From contig CP136065.1 of assembly GCA_032622095.1 (NCBI GenBank), forward strand, positions 51,763,949-51,827,948: a DNA stretch of 64,000 nt, given 5' to 3'. This DNA is from Siphonodentalium dalli (Eukaryota; Mollusca; Scaphopoda; Gadilida; Siphonodentaliidae). Numbering within the stretch: position 1 is the first letter of the stretch; every line of letters begins with the position of its first letter. Of this stretch, positions 55,549-64,000 are shown in pieces. The position numbers were made by a program, and so were the translations under genes. Below the pieces are notes generated by a model. The model saw only the letters and a list, made by a program, of their open reading frames with translations, did not search any database and was not told the DNA's origin.

Positions 55549-55965
55549 AGGTTACAATCAACTAAATGCCCACGATTCATTACTGTACTGAGCCAAACTT
55601 TAAATATTTTTGCGTTTAGAACTCCGCGTTGGACATAAGTTGTCAAAAAAGAAATGGTGCCTTACCATACTTATTCCTGGAAATAAATTGGCAATTTCCA
55701 CAACTACCCCCCTTTTGTGCACAAAATTTCAGTATAGAAAATTAGCCCCACCCCTTCCAAATTTGGCGACCAACGTAGACGCTTGACGAACAATCTCACA
55801 CAAATGGCCGAGGAATTAACATAGCCTATGAATTTCTTTTTTCTTTCACATTAAACAACCGAAGATATTATACACCATTCAGCTGCCGGTATTTTTTTTA
55901 TGCTGACTCGAATTTCCCTACACAAATGCCAAGGGGCATAATTTCAATTATTTAGTTGCTTATAA
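55549..55965. repeat. Direct duplication, right copy
   Basis: See 54199-54648. Small differences such as GTTGGACATAAGTTGTCAAA against GTCGGACATAAGTTGTCAAA. The termini lack TG...CA, so the pair is not obviously a set of LTRs. Confidence 0.9.
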
Positions 55966-56597
55966 CCTGAATTGGACGGGAGACCGTGAACATCAATATG
56001 TCTGGTTGAGGTGCATCAGGGCAAATGACTACACCTTTATCCTTTGTAACTACCTAAGACTTTATTTCTTTGTCACAAACCGCGAAATAAGTTTAACAGC
56101 CTTGACTCACTGTAGATCTTCGGTTCTGTGGCGTATGTTTTTGGAATGTATTCTTCTGTCAATGTACCTGTTTCTATGCTCTGCACTGTCTCTGTCTGTG
56201 TGCCCATTTCATCAACCTTGGTAACGTTTGTGACCGACAACAGACTGACCTGTGTTATTTACACTGTTAATGGCATGTCTGGAACAAAATATGAACAATC
56301 CATCGGTGGATCTAGGAAAATGGGTTCCGGTAGTTCCCACTCCGAAGCCGGGAGGTTAAAATCGTCATCAAACAGATACGGGTCGATCTCCTTGTGCTCC
56401 CTTGATCGGCATCTGTTTCATTGATACTGGCGTCTGGCTTTTACTTTTGACTTTAGACTGGCGAATCTCTATCCTGAACTGTCGAATTTTGCTTTGGACT
56501 GTAGACTATCTAATCTCTATCCACTACTGTCTTTCTATCATAGAGTTCCTCAAGAAATCATCTAGGATGTTAGGAGTTTCCTAGGAATATTGGAACA
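55966..56597. other. No gene supported
   Basis: Short ORFs (56006-56224, 56128-56424) without domains. It may hold unrecognisable upstream parts of the following retroelement. ACTTTAGACTGGCGAATCTC and GACTGTAGACTATCTAATCT form an imperfect repeat at 56448-56520. Confidence 0.35.
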
Positions 56598-56838
56598 TGT
56601 TCCTACTACAGGAAATTTATCAAGAACTGTGCACAGATAGCCAAGCCATTGAATACGTTGACAGAAATGTATCAGATTTGCACGGAGTCAAGAATGTGAC
56701 TATTCCGTTATATAGCTCAAACATGCACTAATGACCAAGCATATCATGCTGTATCCGAAGTTCTCGAAGCCATACATTCTGGACACCAATGCCAGCCACA
56801 ATAGCATCGGGGCCAGTTTTCTCACATACATGAGTTGA
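56598..56838 (+). pseudogene. Ty3/Gypsy pol relic (RT end to RNase H start)
   Basis: One plus frame (56598-56700) reads YYRKFIKNCAQIAKPLNTLT, the conserved segment after the reverse-transcriptase palm of Ty3/Gypsy elements, and stops at TGA. About 15 bases later another frame (56716-56838) reads LYPKFSKPYILDTNAS, where the DTNAS part corresponds to the first catalytic Asp region of RNase H (usually DTDAS or DASD). It ends at TGA. At least one frameshift and two stops separate and end the pieces, and no flanking LTRs or other pol domains are visible. It is a dead fragment. Confidence 0.8.
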
Positions 56839-56939
56839 GCTATATTTCGACATGTTTTTAGCTGTTTTATCTATCGTACTACTCCTACTTGTCACTAAAC
56901 ATTTTCAGAACTTCTTCCTCTGACTATTGCCTTGATTAT

Positions 56940-57340
56940 TTAGGATTGTTGTTGTGGATGCCATATACTCGAACACATTCTTTCCTTATTTGCTGTTCTA
57001 ATGTATTGAACTTTTTTGTCAGTCTTGTTTCCATGTTCACATAAACTGTTCATATCTTGTTGCTTGTCGAATTTCTCTGTTATTTCAGTTAGTTCTTCCT
57101 TTACATTTTGGTTTGATCTTCTCATGTTTTGATTTTATAATTGATTGTCTATTTTGTTAAATTTAAATCATGTACGAGTTCTTGTTTGAATGTCTGATTT
57201 AGTTATAAGTCATTCACTTTTAACAGTATCGTCGAGTTTCTTGTTGATTTCTGCCAAGACATTACCCCTGTTACCAGGCATTGAAGATGTGAATGACTGT
57301 ATGGTTCGTATTTTGTGTCGGTGGAGGTTTTGTTTGAGTC
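56940..57340 (-). pseudogene. Possible retroelement ORF relic, coiled-coil-like
   Basis: The minus frame at 56940-57125 reads a charged sequence (NQNVKEELTEITEKFDKQQD, KTDKKVQYIRTANKERM) with a coiled-coil look, and further upstream a different frame reads MPGNRGNVLAEINKKLDDTV (about 57290-57230). Stops and frame changes lie between. This could be remains of a retroelement ORF1 or of a host exon pair; I recognise no domain. Confidence 0.35.
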
Positions 57341-57465
57341 AGGTACCTTTGTTCTATTCCGTTTGTCCGATGGGTTTATATGCGCGGAAGTTTATTTTTG
57401 CAGGCTTTGGTAAAGAAAAAACTTGTTGCTTTGAAGATTATCAACTTACTTTCATCGTTACTTGA

Positions 57466-58224
57466 AGTAGAGCACATTGCAGAACTTTCCTTTGGCATAT
57501 TGTGGTGTATTCAATATGACAACATGTGGAAAGAATGATAAGAAAAGTCAATCTTTGTTCTGGTTGATGTTTATTTTAGTCGACACTGGGCGCCGCCATT
57601 TTGTGTAGGTCACAGTGTAAACAAAGAGTTGCTCACCGTTGTTTCCGAAGTTTCAACATTGTAGTTCATCTGGTTCAAATCACATATCTCTATAGATATT
57701 TAATTTATGTAGTAGTATAGTATAACTCCTATTATAGTAGTTTTTTTCTTCTCGAAAATAAAACATTTCTTCGTCAGCGGTTTGATATAATTTAGCCTGG
57801 TTCGCCATTTATTACATGATTATTGCAAATCGGTTGAGCATACATGTATATAATTTACAATGGGACCATATCCAGCGAATTCTTTGAGCTCACAGCTTGG
57901 AAGGAATAAACACAGACAGTCGCTTAGTTAAATGGGTTGTATCATTCGAAATGAATTGGGCTAGACCGGGAAGCTAATTAGAAACCTTGCCCAGACATAT
58001 AAAAAGGAGAATTTCTCGATAATTTGTCAATTCTTTACTTAAATAATACATAGTTATTTGAGAGCGAGATCATTCATCGTCGTACACCGAGACTGGCAAG
58101 TGGTAATTTCACGGCAAATTGCGCAATGTCGTCTTTGACTGAACACCCCATAGACTGAGTCCGTTGTTTTGGGTCTATTCTCATCTTCGAACGAGAATGA
58201 GACTAGATGTGGCGAATTTTAAAG
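57466..58224. other. No gene supported
   Basis: 57590-57600 (GGGCGCCGCCATTTTGTGTA) is a short GC-rich spot followed by AT-rich DNA; no promoter can be asserted. Confidence 0.35.
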
Positions 58225-58545
58225 TGATGTGAAACACTCCGGTTGGGTGTTCAAAGTAGATATTTTTATGAATATGAATCCGAATTTACAGCACACACCG
58301 TCAGTCTTATATATTTATTAAATACAATGTGGCGAAATCATTTGCGTTAGTTTATCGCCGATTGTTGCGTCCCGAATCGAGATGTAAATATTTACAATTG
58401 AGCGTAGTTCAGACGGTGTTTTCTATGGAGTTGTATGGTCGATTTCTTCGAGATATTGGGCGATGTTAGTAGAATGATACATTCCCTGAGTACTGATTTA
58501 TCAGTTTCACGCACCCGAACAAGTCCCTAATATGTCTTTAACGTG
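58225..58545. repeat. Dispersed repeat, copy 2
   Basis: Same orientation as 1545-1876, with GTGAAACACTCCGGT, TTAGTTTATCGCCGATTG and ATCAGTTTCACGCACCCGAA. Copy 1 differs by several small indels. Confidence 0.7.
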
Positions 58546-60600
58546 GTCTTTGGGGTGCATTGTGTAAACACTAAATGTGCCCAACAATCACAGTGCGGTA
58601 TCCACAAACACGCACACCCACAACATTCATTTCGTATATTTATATAGCTTTCTGATTATTTATTCCCTTAAAAAAGCTGAGTGTATTCTTATTTATTTTC
58701 ACAAAATGGCTGATAATCTGAGACTATCTCACGCAGCAAATTAAGTCAGCTTGATATAAGATTTCAAAACTCTTTGCTACGATAACGTGCTCGATATAAA
58801 TAACTGGTTTCAGATGCAATTCGGCTGAACTGAAAACCACGCCCAATTGTTCTGCTGACCGCTTTATGTCATTTTGTCAATAATTTGTAACTTCCTGTTC
58901 GTGATACACTCGATAGATCTCTGCATTATTGGGATATAAACCGGGTGACCCAATTGGCAGTTGACCAATCACCAAACAGGATTTCGGCGTGATATCTATA
59001 GGAGAGTATCTCGGGACCGGTAACCACAACCCACCAATCACCTGACATCATCATCATCATCATTATTATTACATGTACCTTATATCTGTTATTCGTCGTA
59101 TTTAAACATTTGTGTAAATATTGTCGGGAGAGGGGCCACCTTAAGTTGTTATAACTTGTGCCCTAATCCCTTGTAACTAATCTCCTCAATATACGGTACT
59201 TAGAATAGTTTTATTTTATAACAATATTGACTAAATACTGATAATGGTATAATCTTGAAATATTCAAACTTTTAATGATCAATAAAATGACAATTTGTGG
59301 AAATTGTAAATCTATGCCATGTGATTTCCATTGCATAATTATATAGAATGTTCGCGGTTTTTGCCAGTAATCAGTGGTGTGTCGCGGTGATCAATGGTGT
59401 GTCTCTGTGATTCAGGGTCGTAGATAGTGATGTTTTGATACAACGTCCACCGTCTATTACAACATAGTGCTCGCTAATTCAAGCTTTCTGTGTTTTGTGG
59501 GTCACCGTGAATCTCTCGCCCAAATACTTCCCCACGGTCTTGAGTGTTTTACTTATCGCGCACTCTGCAAATTGTATCAATAATTATTATTAGAATAAAG
59601 TTTATAAATTTCTCCATGTTCACCTTTGTGGTGATAATTTACAGACGTTTGTAATTTTTGCCTACTGCGAGTGCCTTGAGTCCCGTTGATTACCAACTTG
59701 AGGTCGCTGGGTGTATTCGGTGTAATTTAAACCACCAAGTATTTCCAACAACAGAACATTCCGATATAAATCTTTTTGAAGACAAGTTTGCAGTATAATT
59801 CACAGGAGTATCATCTGGACTCGTATTCACCAACTGTGTTTTATATTTTATAAACTGGGTAGTTTACTGGGTAGCGGCTGAATGAATACGATACCTTCGC
59901 TAACGTTTATGACACATATTGAGACTTTTCTCGCGGTTCCTCATGATTGAAATGAACCAAGAATGTACTGATATGTGCAAATAATACTTCAAAAAAACAC
60001 GCTTTCCCCAATGTATGGAACTGTGTTGAACGCTTCGCACAGAAATTCTCCAAATAAAACACAATTCAAATAGTCTATCACCAATAATCTATTATCACAA
60101 TATAGTAATGATACTATGTAAAATCGAGAATGTAAATCCTGCAGAGTAACAACTTGAAATTACTGACCTGTTATTGGCATGTCCCAACAAGTATGAGTCA
60201 CCCTGGTACCCTCACCTAGCTGTTATGGGCGATTTAATAATACGTATATTTTCATGCACGCGTACATAATTAGCTTAGCCCTAACATTAAACACATATTC
60301 GAATGTCAAACTGTCCTATTGTGTACGAAGATTTCTCATTGATAAACCCTTCAACGCTCATCATTGTACTCATTATTCAGCTATGAACGCCATCTTAATC
60401 ATACATGTAATGTTATATTACAGGGGTGGCAGGAAGGCGGCCTGTACTGGCCATGCCACCCCTGCACATGTAAATCTGTATACATTTAATTATATACTAC
60501 TGTATTGCATAAATGTGCAGATAAACATTCAAACATATGTGCATGTTTTTATTTTACTGGCGATCAACAAAAGAAGTCAAATCCCCTTGATTGGATAATC
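58546..60600. other. No gene seen; (CAT)n microsatellite
   Basis: A short CAT/ATT run lies at 59044-59070. The rest is AT-rich with no supported coding exon, repeat or RNA gene. Confidence 0.45.
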
Positions 60601-60622
60601 CTATACAGTAACTACAGCGGCG

Positions 60623-60853
60623 ATGTCTATCCGACCGACGATCACAGATAGCTTCGGGTTGAGCCTTGCCCTTGTATGTGGTCTTCTTATGGCCCTACCA
60701 CACGGCGTTACCGCGAGCCATGCCGCGCGTTTTTCTGCGGCAAATGCGTTTTGTACGCAACGGCGCTTTCTACGGCGACGGCGTTTTCTGCGGTTACTCG
60801 TATGTTTCCGTTTATATCATGGTTTCATTGTTATTCGCGTATTTTTTTTTTAA
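60623..60853 (+). CDS. Candidate signal-peptide exon
   Basis: The ORF begins MSIRPTITDSFGLSLALVCG and continues LLMALPHGVTAS: a short polar start, a hydrophobic core and a likely signal-peptidase site after VTA. The surrounding 500 bp are GC-richer than the flanks. A secreted Ly6 protein needs such an exon, and the next supported exon (63721) is 2.9 kb downstream on the same strand. However, the exon must end in phase 1 to join it. GTATGT at 60676 is the best donor but is phase 0; GTACGC near 60757 is phase 1 but weak. After HAARF the frame turns Arg-rich, so only the first part could be coding. Confidence 0.25.
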   Translation: MSIRPTITDSFGLSLALVCGLLMALPHGVTASHAARFSAANAFCTQRRFLRRRRFLRLLVCFRLYHGFIVIRVFFF

Positions 60854-61129
60854 TGACTGCATGGTGAAGCGATGCACAGTCACAGTCCAAAACTGACATA
60901 GACTGAAAACTGCTGTGCTTCCAGTGTCTTCATTCTATGCCGTCGCTGCAAACGGCGGAATTTACCCAATAACCGCAGACAAAAACGCGCGGCACCTCAT
61001 CGCCGGATTAGGACACAGATGTAAGGTGCATTTCCTGCAATGCCGCCCGCATCGTATACCGTGTGCAAGCACACAGTGCACACAGTATGTTCTACGTCGG
61101 CGTATCGAGCTATAAAGGCCGTGTGTAAG
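60854..61129. other. GC-richer non-repeat sequence
   Basis: A 66-codon ORF (60915-61115) has no domain. CCGCAGACAAAAACGCGCGG-type sequence keeps CpG content high, which could mark a promoter or first-exon CpG area. No further support. Confidence 0.3.
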
Positions 61130-63010
61130 GGCCTTTATGAGAAAGTCCCGATCCAGTTCGAATTTGGATCCGGTCCAACATTTCTATGGGAGTTATGCCT
61201 CTTTTCGACTTAGACTTTGATGATTATTTAGTTTTTAGGATGATAATTCAAGTTATGATTATCCGATTGCTTTCGAATTGTGTATGTGAATTAATCACAT
61301 CACAATACAGGTCAAGTTCAATTATGGATCCGTATTTCTGACAGAGTTATTATGCCCCTTTCCTACTTAGAATTTGCTGAACATTTTGTTGTTCAGTTGA
61401 TAACTCAAGTTATCCGATAGCTTTAATATTTAACATATGGATTAATCACATGACACACAGGTTAAGTTCGAATTTGCATTCTGTCCAGGGATGTGGCTAG
61501 AGGGGTTGTGGGGGGTGTCTCACCCCCCCCCCAACTTTGGTCAAAAATTTCAACAGTTGGAAATTTCATACCTGCCAAAACATTATAGTTGGAATGGTCA
61601 TCAGTTGGAAATTTTCCAACCTTAGGGGGGGTGACAGGTTTGAAATTTCCAACACTTGGAAAGCTTGTGTCCTGGTCCTCCACCGTGGCTAGTCAAAACT
61701 GCTACTACATTTAAGAAAACAATATTGTCATACATTTGGTCAACATTGTCATTGGAATTGCCATCATTTGGAAATTTTCCAACCTAAGTGGGGGGGGGGG
61801 GGTGTCAGGTTTGAAATTTCCAACTCTAAGAAGAATTGAGGCTAGTCTAGATGCTAGGATTTTGCGATTTTCTTGTTCAGATTTCAAAATTTTCGAACAC
61901 CGGGCCGAACCATGGTCGGCCCGGTGTGTCACTGTCCCTCCCCCGTGACTAATACAAAACTGCTAATTAGTTTTTAAAAAACAATAGTTTAGTACATTCG
62001 GTCAAACTTGTGGACTGAAATGGTCATCAGTTGGAGAATTTTCCAACCTAAGAGGGAGTATGAGGTTTGAAATTTCCAACACTATAGGGAAGCTTCAGTT
62101 GAGGCCAGTCTAGATGCTAGGATTTGCGATTTTCTTGTATAGTTTTCCAAATTTTATCACACCGGGCTGAACAAACATGGACGGACACAATGTCCTGGTC
62201 TCTTAGACTCTTACCCGTAGCCGTGTGCATTTGTCTGGAGTAGGCTACTAGATGTTAGGATTTATGCAATACTCAAGTTAAAGTATCTGAATTTTCTTAT
62301 ACCGGGCATATAGAACAACATAGTTTATGAATACATAGGATATTAGGCCTGAGGACTGATGTGCAAGGGGGTGCAAATGGAATTATGCAAAACTTGTGTT
62401 TGGTTTGTGATTTTGATTCAAGGGGGGGGTGCAAATGAAACTTGTGTTTGGTCTGTGATTCTGATTCAAGGGGGGGGGTGCAAATGGAATTATGCAAACG
62501 TTGTGTTTGGTGTCTGATTCAAGGGGGGTGCAATTGGAATTTCCCAAGGTTGACACGCCCCCCCCCCCCCCCCCCCCCACCAACGGAGACCCTCTAGCCA
62601 CATCCCTGATTATGTCGAACCATTTCTGATGGAGATGCCCCTTTTCGACTTAGTATTTGCTGATTATTTTGTTGTACGGATGATATGTATCTGCATGAAT
62701 AGTATCTGATATAATTTTATTAAACCTAGAATCTGTGCTTCATATGAAAAAGTCCCGTTCAAGTTCGAATATAGGTCCGGTCCGACTATTTCTGGCTGGC
62801 GGAGTAATGCCATTTTCGACTTAGACTTTGTCCGGTTCGGTCTTCTGAAGATAACTTGAATATAGTATTTGATAGAAATTTGATGAAACTTAGTACGTGA
62901 TCTTCATATGAGACACTCCCATTCAAGATTTGATTTTGGGTCTGGTGCGACCATTTTTGACAGATTTATGCCTGTGTTCGACTCAGAATTTTCGTTTCGC
63001 CATCGAAGAG
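61130..63010. repeat. Diverged tandem array, about 170-bp units, interrupted
   Basis: Blocks recur about five times: GAAAGTCCCGATCCAGTTCG, GGTCCGGTCCGACTATTTCT, CTTTTCGACTTAGACTTTG and TGATTATTTTGTTGTACGGA. Units lie at about 61138, 61305, 62617 (remainder of a split unit), 62753 and 62915. The hAT-like element 61486-62608 splits one unit. CTTTTTCGACAT units at 10480-12300 may be distant relatives. Confidence 0.75.
61486..62608. mobile_element. hAT-like non-autonomous element
   Basis: Ends CAGGGATGTGGCTAGAGGG and CCCTCTAGCCACATCCCTG are exact inverses. Flanks ATTCTGTC (61478-61485) and ATTATGTC (62609-62616) are 7 of 8 identical, a hAT-type duplication, and removal of the element restores a unit of the surrounding tandem array. 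Inside are three diverged repeats with TTGGAAATTTTCCAACC (about 61608, 61770, 62033), four 49-58-bp units starting GTGCAAATGG (62371, 62429, 62478, 62528), several G- or C-runs and a 21-C run (62558-62578). There is no transposase ORF. Relics occur at 42892-43235 and 46280-46385. Confidence 0.85.
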
Positions 63011-63429
63011 GAAGTGATTTATATAGCATAAATAGTTTTTTCATGACCACACAATTCGACTTTGTTCTTTTAAAAAGTCAATGGCCCGAAATGCCACCTC
63101 TTTTTACTCTGGTGTTTAATCAAATATGTTAACCACATAGACAGTATGTTGGAAGCAAAGTTTGATTCAATGATTGTTCCCAGAATTCAAGTTTTCATTT
63201 CTAAAAAAGCCATGGTCAAATAAAGCCACATATTTCGGGGGATGTGTGTCATAGCGAAGTTTTATTTGTATTTTCTTCCAGATGTTATCTGCCCAGAGGT
63301 TGTTTCTGGGCTAATGTATGGGTTTATGCTCAAAGCGTGGCAAACTGTGTGATTCGACATTCTGTACAATTGCGACTTTCAATGAAATTTATATTATTTG
63401 TATGTTGCACCATATTGTCCTAAAATAAT
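63011..63429. other. Putative intron, no gene seen
   Basis: No repeat or coding signal that I can support. Confidence 0.4.
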
Positions 63430-63640
63430 CTCATATTGAACTTATGTTTAAAACACAAATAAGCCGATACGCCATTATTTGAATGTGAATTACGCTCTAT
63501 GTGAACCTAAATTGACTTGTACAGATGTACGCTCTTTATAATGTGTTTTCATTGTGGCCACGCCATAAAACGGAATAACGGGTAAATGTATGCATAAGTC
63601 CACTATGGGATTATTCGGCATGAAATGTGAACGTATGTTA
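63430..63640. mobile_element. Foldback-family arm
   Basis: TTTCATTGTGGCCACGCCAT followed by AAAACGGAATAAC, and GTACGCTCTTTATAATG, match one arm of 22634-23320 (GGCCCGCGCCATAAAACG). It lies about 80 bp before the Ly6 exon, in the putative intron. Confidence 0.5.
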
Positions 63641-63720
63641 ATATTGATGTCCAATAATAATCTGTATGCACGATGATATGTTGATGTGCGGTATTTGACT
63701 TCTTTCTACTTTATTTCCAG

Positions 63721-63882
63721 TGCTATGCCTCGACTGCTACAATTGTGTCTCATTGGACGGCACGAACCAGCTGTGTGAGGACAAGTTCAATGTAAACCTA
63801 AGCACTGTGAAGTTCATAGACAGGAACTGCCGATACGGATTCTTCAAGGCTACCCATTGTGTCAAGCTCAAAGGCAGGAGAA
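63721..63882 (+). CDS. Ly6/uPAR domain protein exon, quiver/sleepless-like
   Basis: A 162-bp internal exon sits between a strong acceptor (CTTTCTACTTTATTTCCAG) and a strong donor (A then GTAAGT at 63883). It is phase 1 at both ends, the usual symmetric phase of extracellular modules. It reads LCLDCYNCVSLDGTN, QLCEDKFNVN, IDRNCRYGFF and ATHCVKLKG. The CxxC pair, the SxxG..xxCxDxF block, a lone NC and the GFFxATxCVKxxG block are the first half of the invertebrate Ly6 family that includes quiver/sleepless, small secreted or GPI-anchored three-finger proteins that bind channels, receptors or junction proteins at the cell surface. The signal peptide must lie upstream, and the rest of the domain with its GPI signal beyond the window. 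Six cysteines (four of them in the CxxC and xxC parts) are intact and no stop interrupts it, so the gene looks alive. Assignment is by recalled family pattern. Confidence 0.85.
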
Positions 63883-64000
63883 GTAAGTAGTGCTGTGTTG
63901 AACCATACTACTTTAAAACCCTTTCTTTGCAGAATGGAATACCCCATCGGATTGTAGGACGAAGCGGAGTACTACATTCAGTTTATGTGGTCAAATTCGA

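Noticed and set aside
54199-55965. LTR retrotransposon with 420-bp LTRs
   Set aside because: No TG...CA termini, no primer-binding site or polypurine tract seen, and no gag or pol sequence between the repeats.
63933-64000. Apparent next exon of the Ly6 gene after CCCTTTCTTTGCAG
   Set aside because: The intron would be only 50 bp, the translated sequence does not look like the second half of a Ly6 domain, and the stretch TTAAAACCCTTTCTTTGCAG plus AATGGAATACCCC resembles the left end of family B, so it is more likely a MITE terminus.

Overview
The window looks like nuclear DNA of an invertebrate animal, most likely a mollusc. It is AT-rich, has no long open reading frames, and is packed with short non-autonomous transposons. 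A tRNA-derived SINE with an (ATCA)n tail and non-LTR reverse-transcriptase tails of a type common in molluscan genomes support this. One spliced exon has animal-type GT-AG borders. The phylum is an inference; no organelle, viral or bacterial gene organisation is visible.

The only host gene I support with confidence is one internal exon at 63721-63882 (+). It encodes the first half of a Ly6/uPAR (quiver/sleepless-like) secreted or GPI-anchored three-finger domain. Upstream, 60623-60853 holds an ORF with a signal-peptide-like start that could be its first coding exon, but no good phase-1 splice donor links them. A second candidate terminal exon lies on the minus strand at 53328-53606 and ends with two EPLD motifs. 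All other long ORFs look like shadows of repeats or decayed retroelements.

The rest is a dense archive of mobile elements. At least seven families sit at TTAA sites in the manner of piggyBac-type MITEs. Families A (5'-TTAACCCTTTACCCAACA), B (5'-TTAACCCTTTCTATACTAAA) and C (5'-TTAAACCTTTCAGTGCCAGG) share the CCTTT terminus. Families D, E, F and R4 begin TTAAAGG or TTAAA. Others are hAT-like elements with 8-bp target duplications (979-1422, 44603-45170, 61486-62608), a 217-bp almost perfect palindrome at a TA site (51023-51239), several foldback elements, a complete SINE with target duplications (46396-46685), decayed non-LTR reverse-transcriptase tails (17910-18734, 30590-30907, 38199-38563) and a decayed Ty3/Gypsy pol piece (56598-56838).

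Layout: 1-7000 repeats and two family A elements; 7000-9700 palindromic MITEs, an E element and a 27-bp minisatellite; 10104-12300 a composite TTAA element carrying a 671-bp mirror palindrome and a 71-bp satellite; 14800-16000 palindromic and CRE-like motifs; 17300-18730 family B elements beside a reverse-transcriptase tail; 18960-21480 a triplicated 855-bp unit; 22240-26605 B, foldback and D elements; 28925-34526 foldback, SINE and C elements; 37100-41760 B, R4 and E elements; 44600-52345 a very dense nest of TTAA, hAT, SINE and palindromic elements; 53328-57340 candidate exon, A element, duplication and retroelement relics; 58000-63880 the probable Ly6 gene region, with a hAT element inserted in a diverged tandem array inside its putative intron.

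The most interesting structure is 10713-12195. Its outer ends and host flanks show a single TTAA insertion, yet it contains a head-to-head mirror copy of family A and ten copies of a 71-bp satellite. Also notable is that the same roughly 69-bp hairpin module occurs in two element families with different termini.
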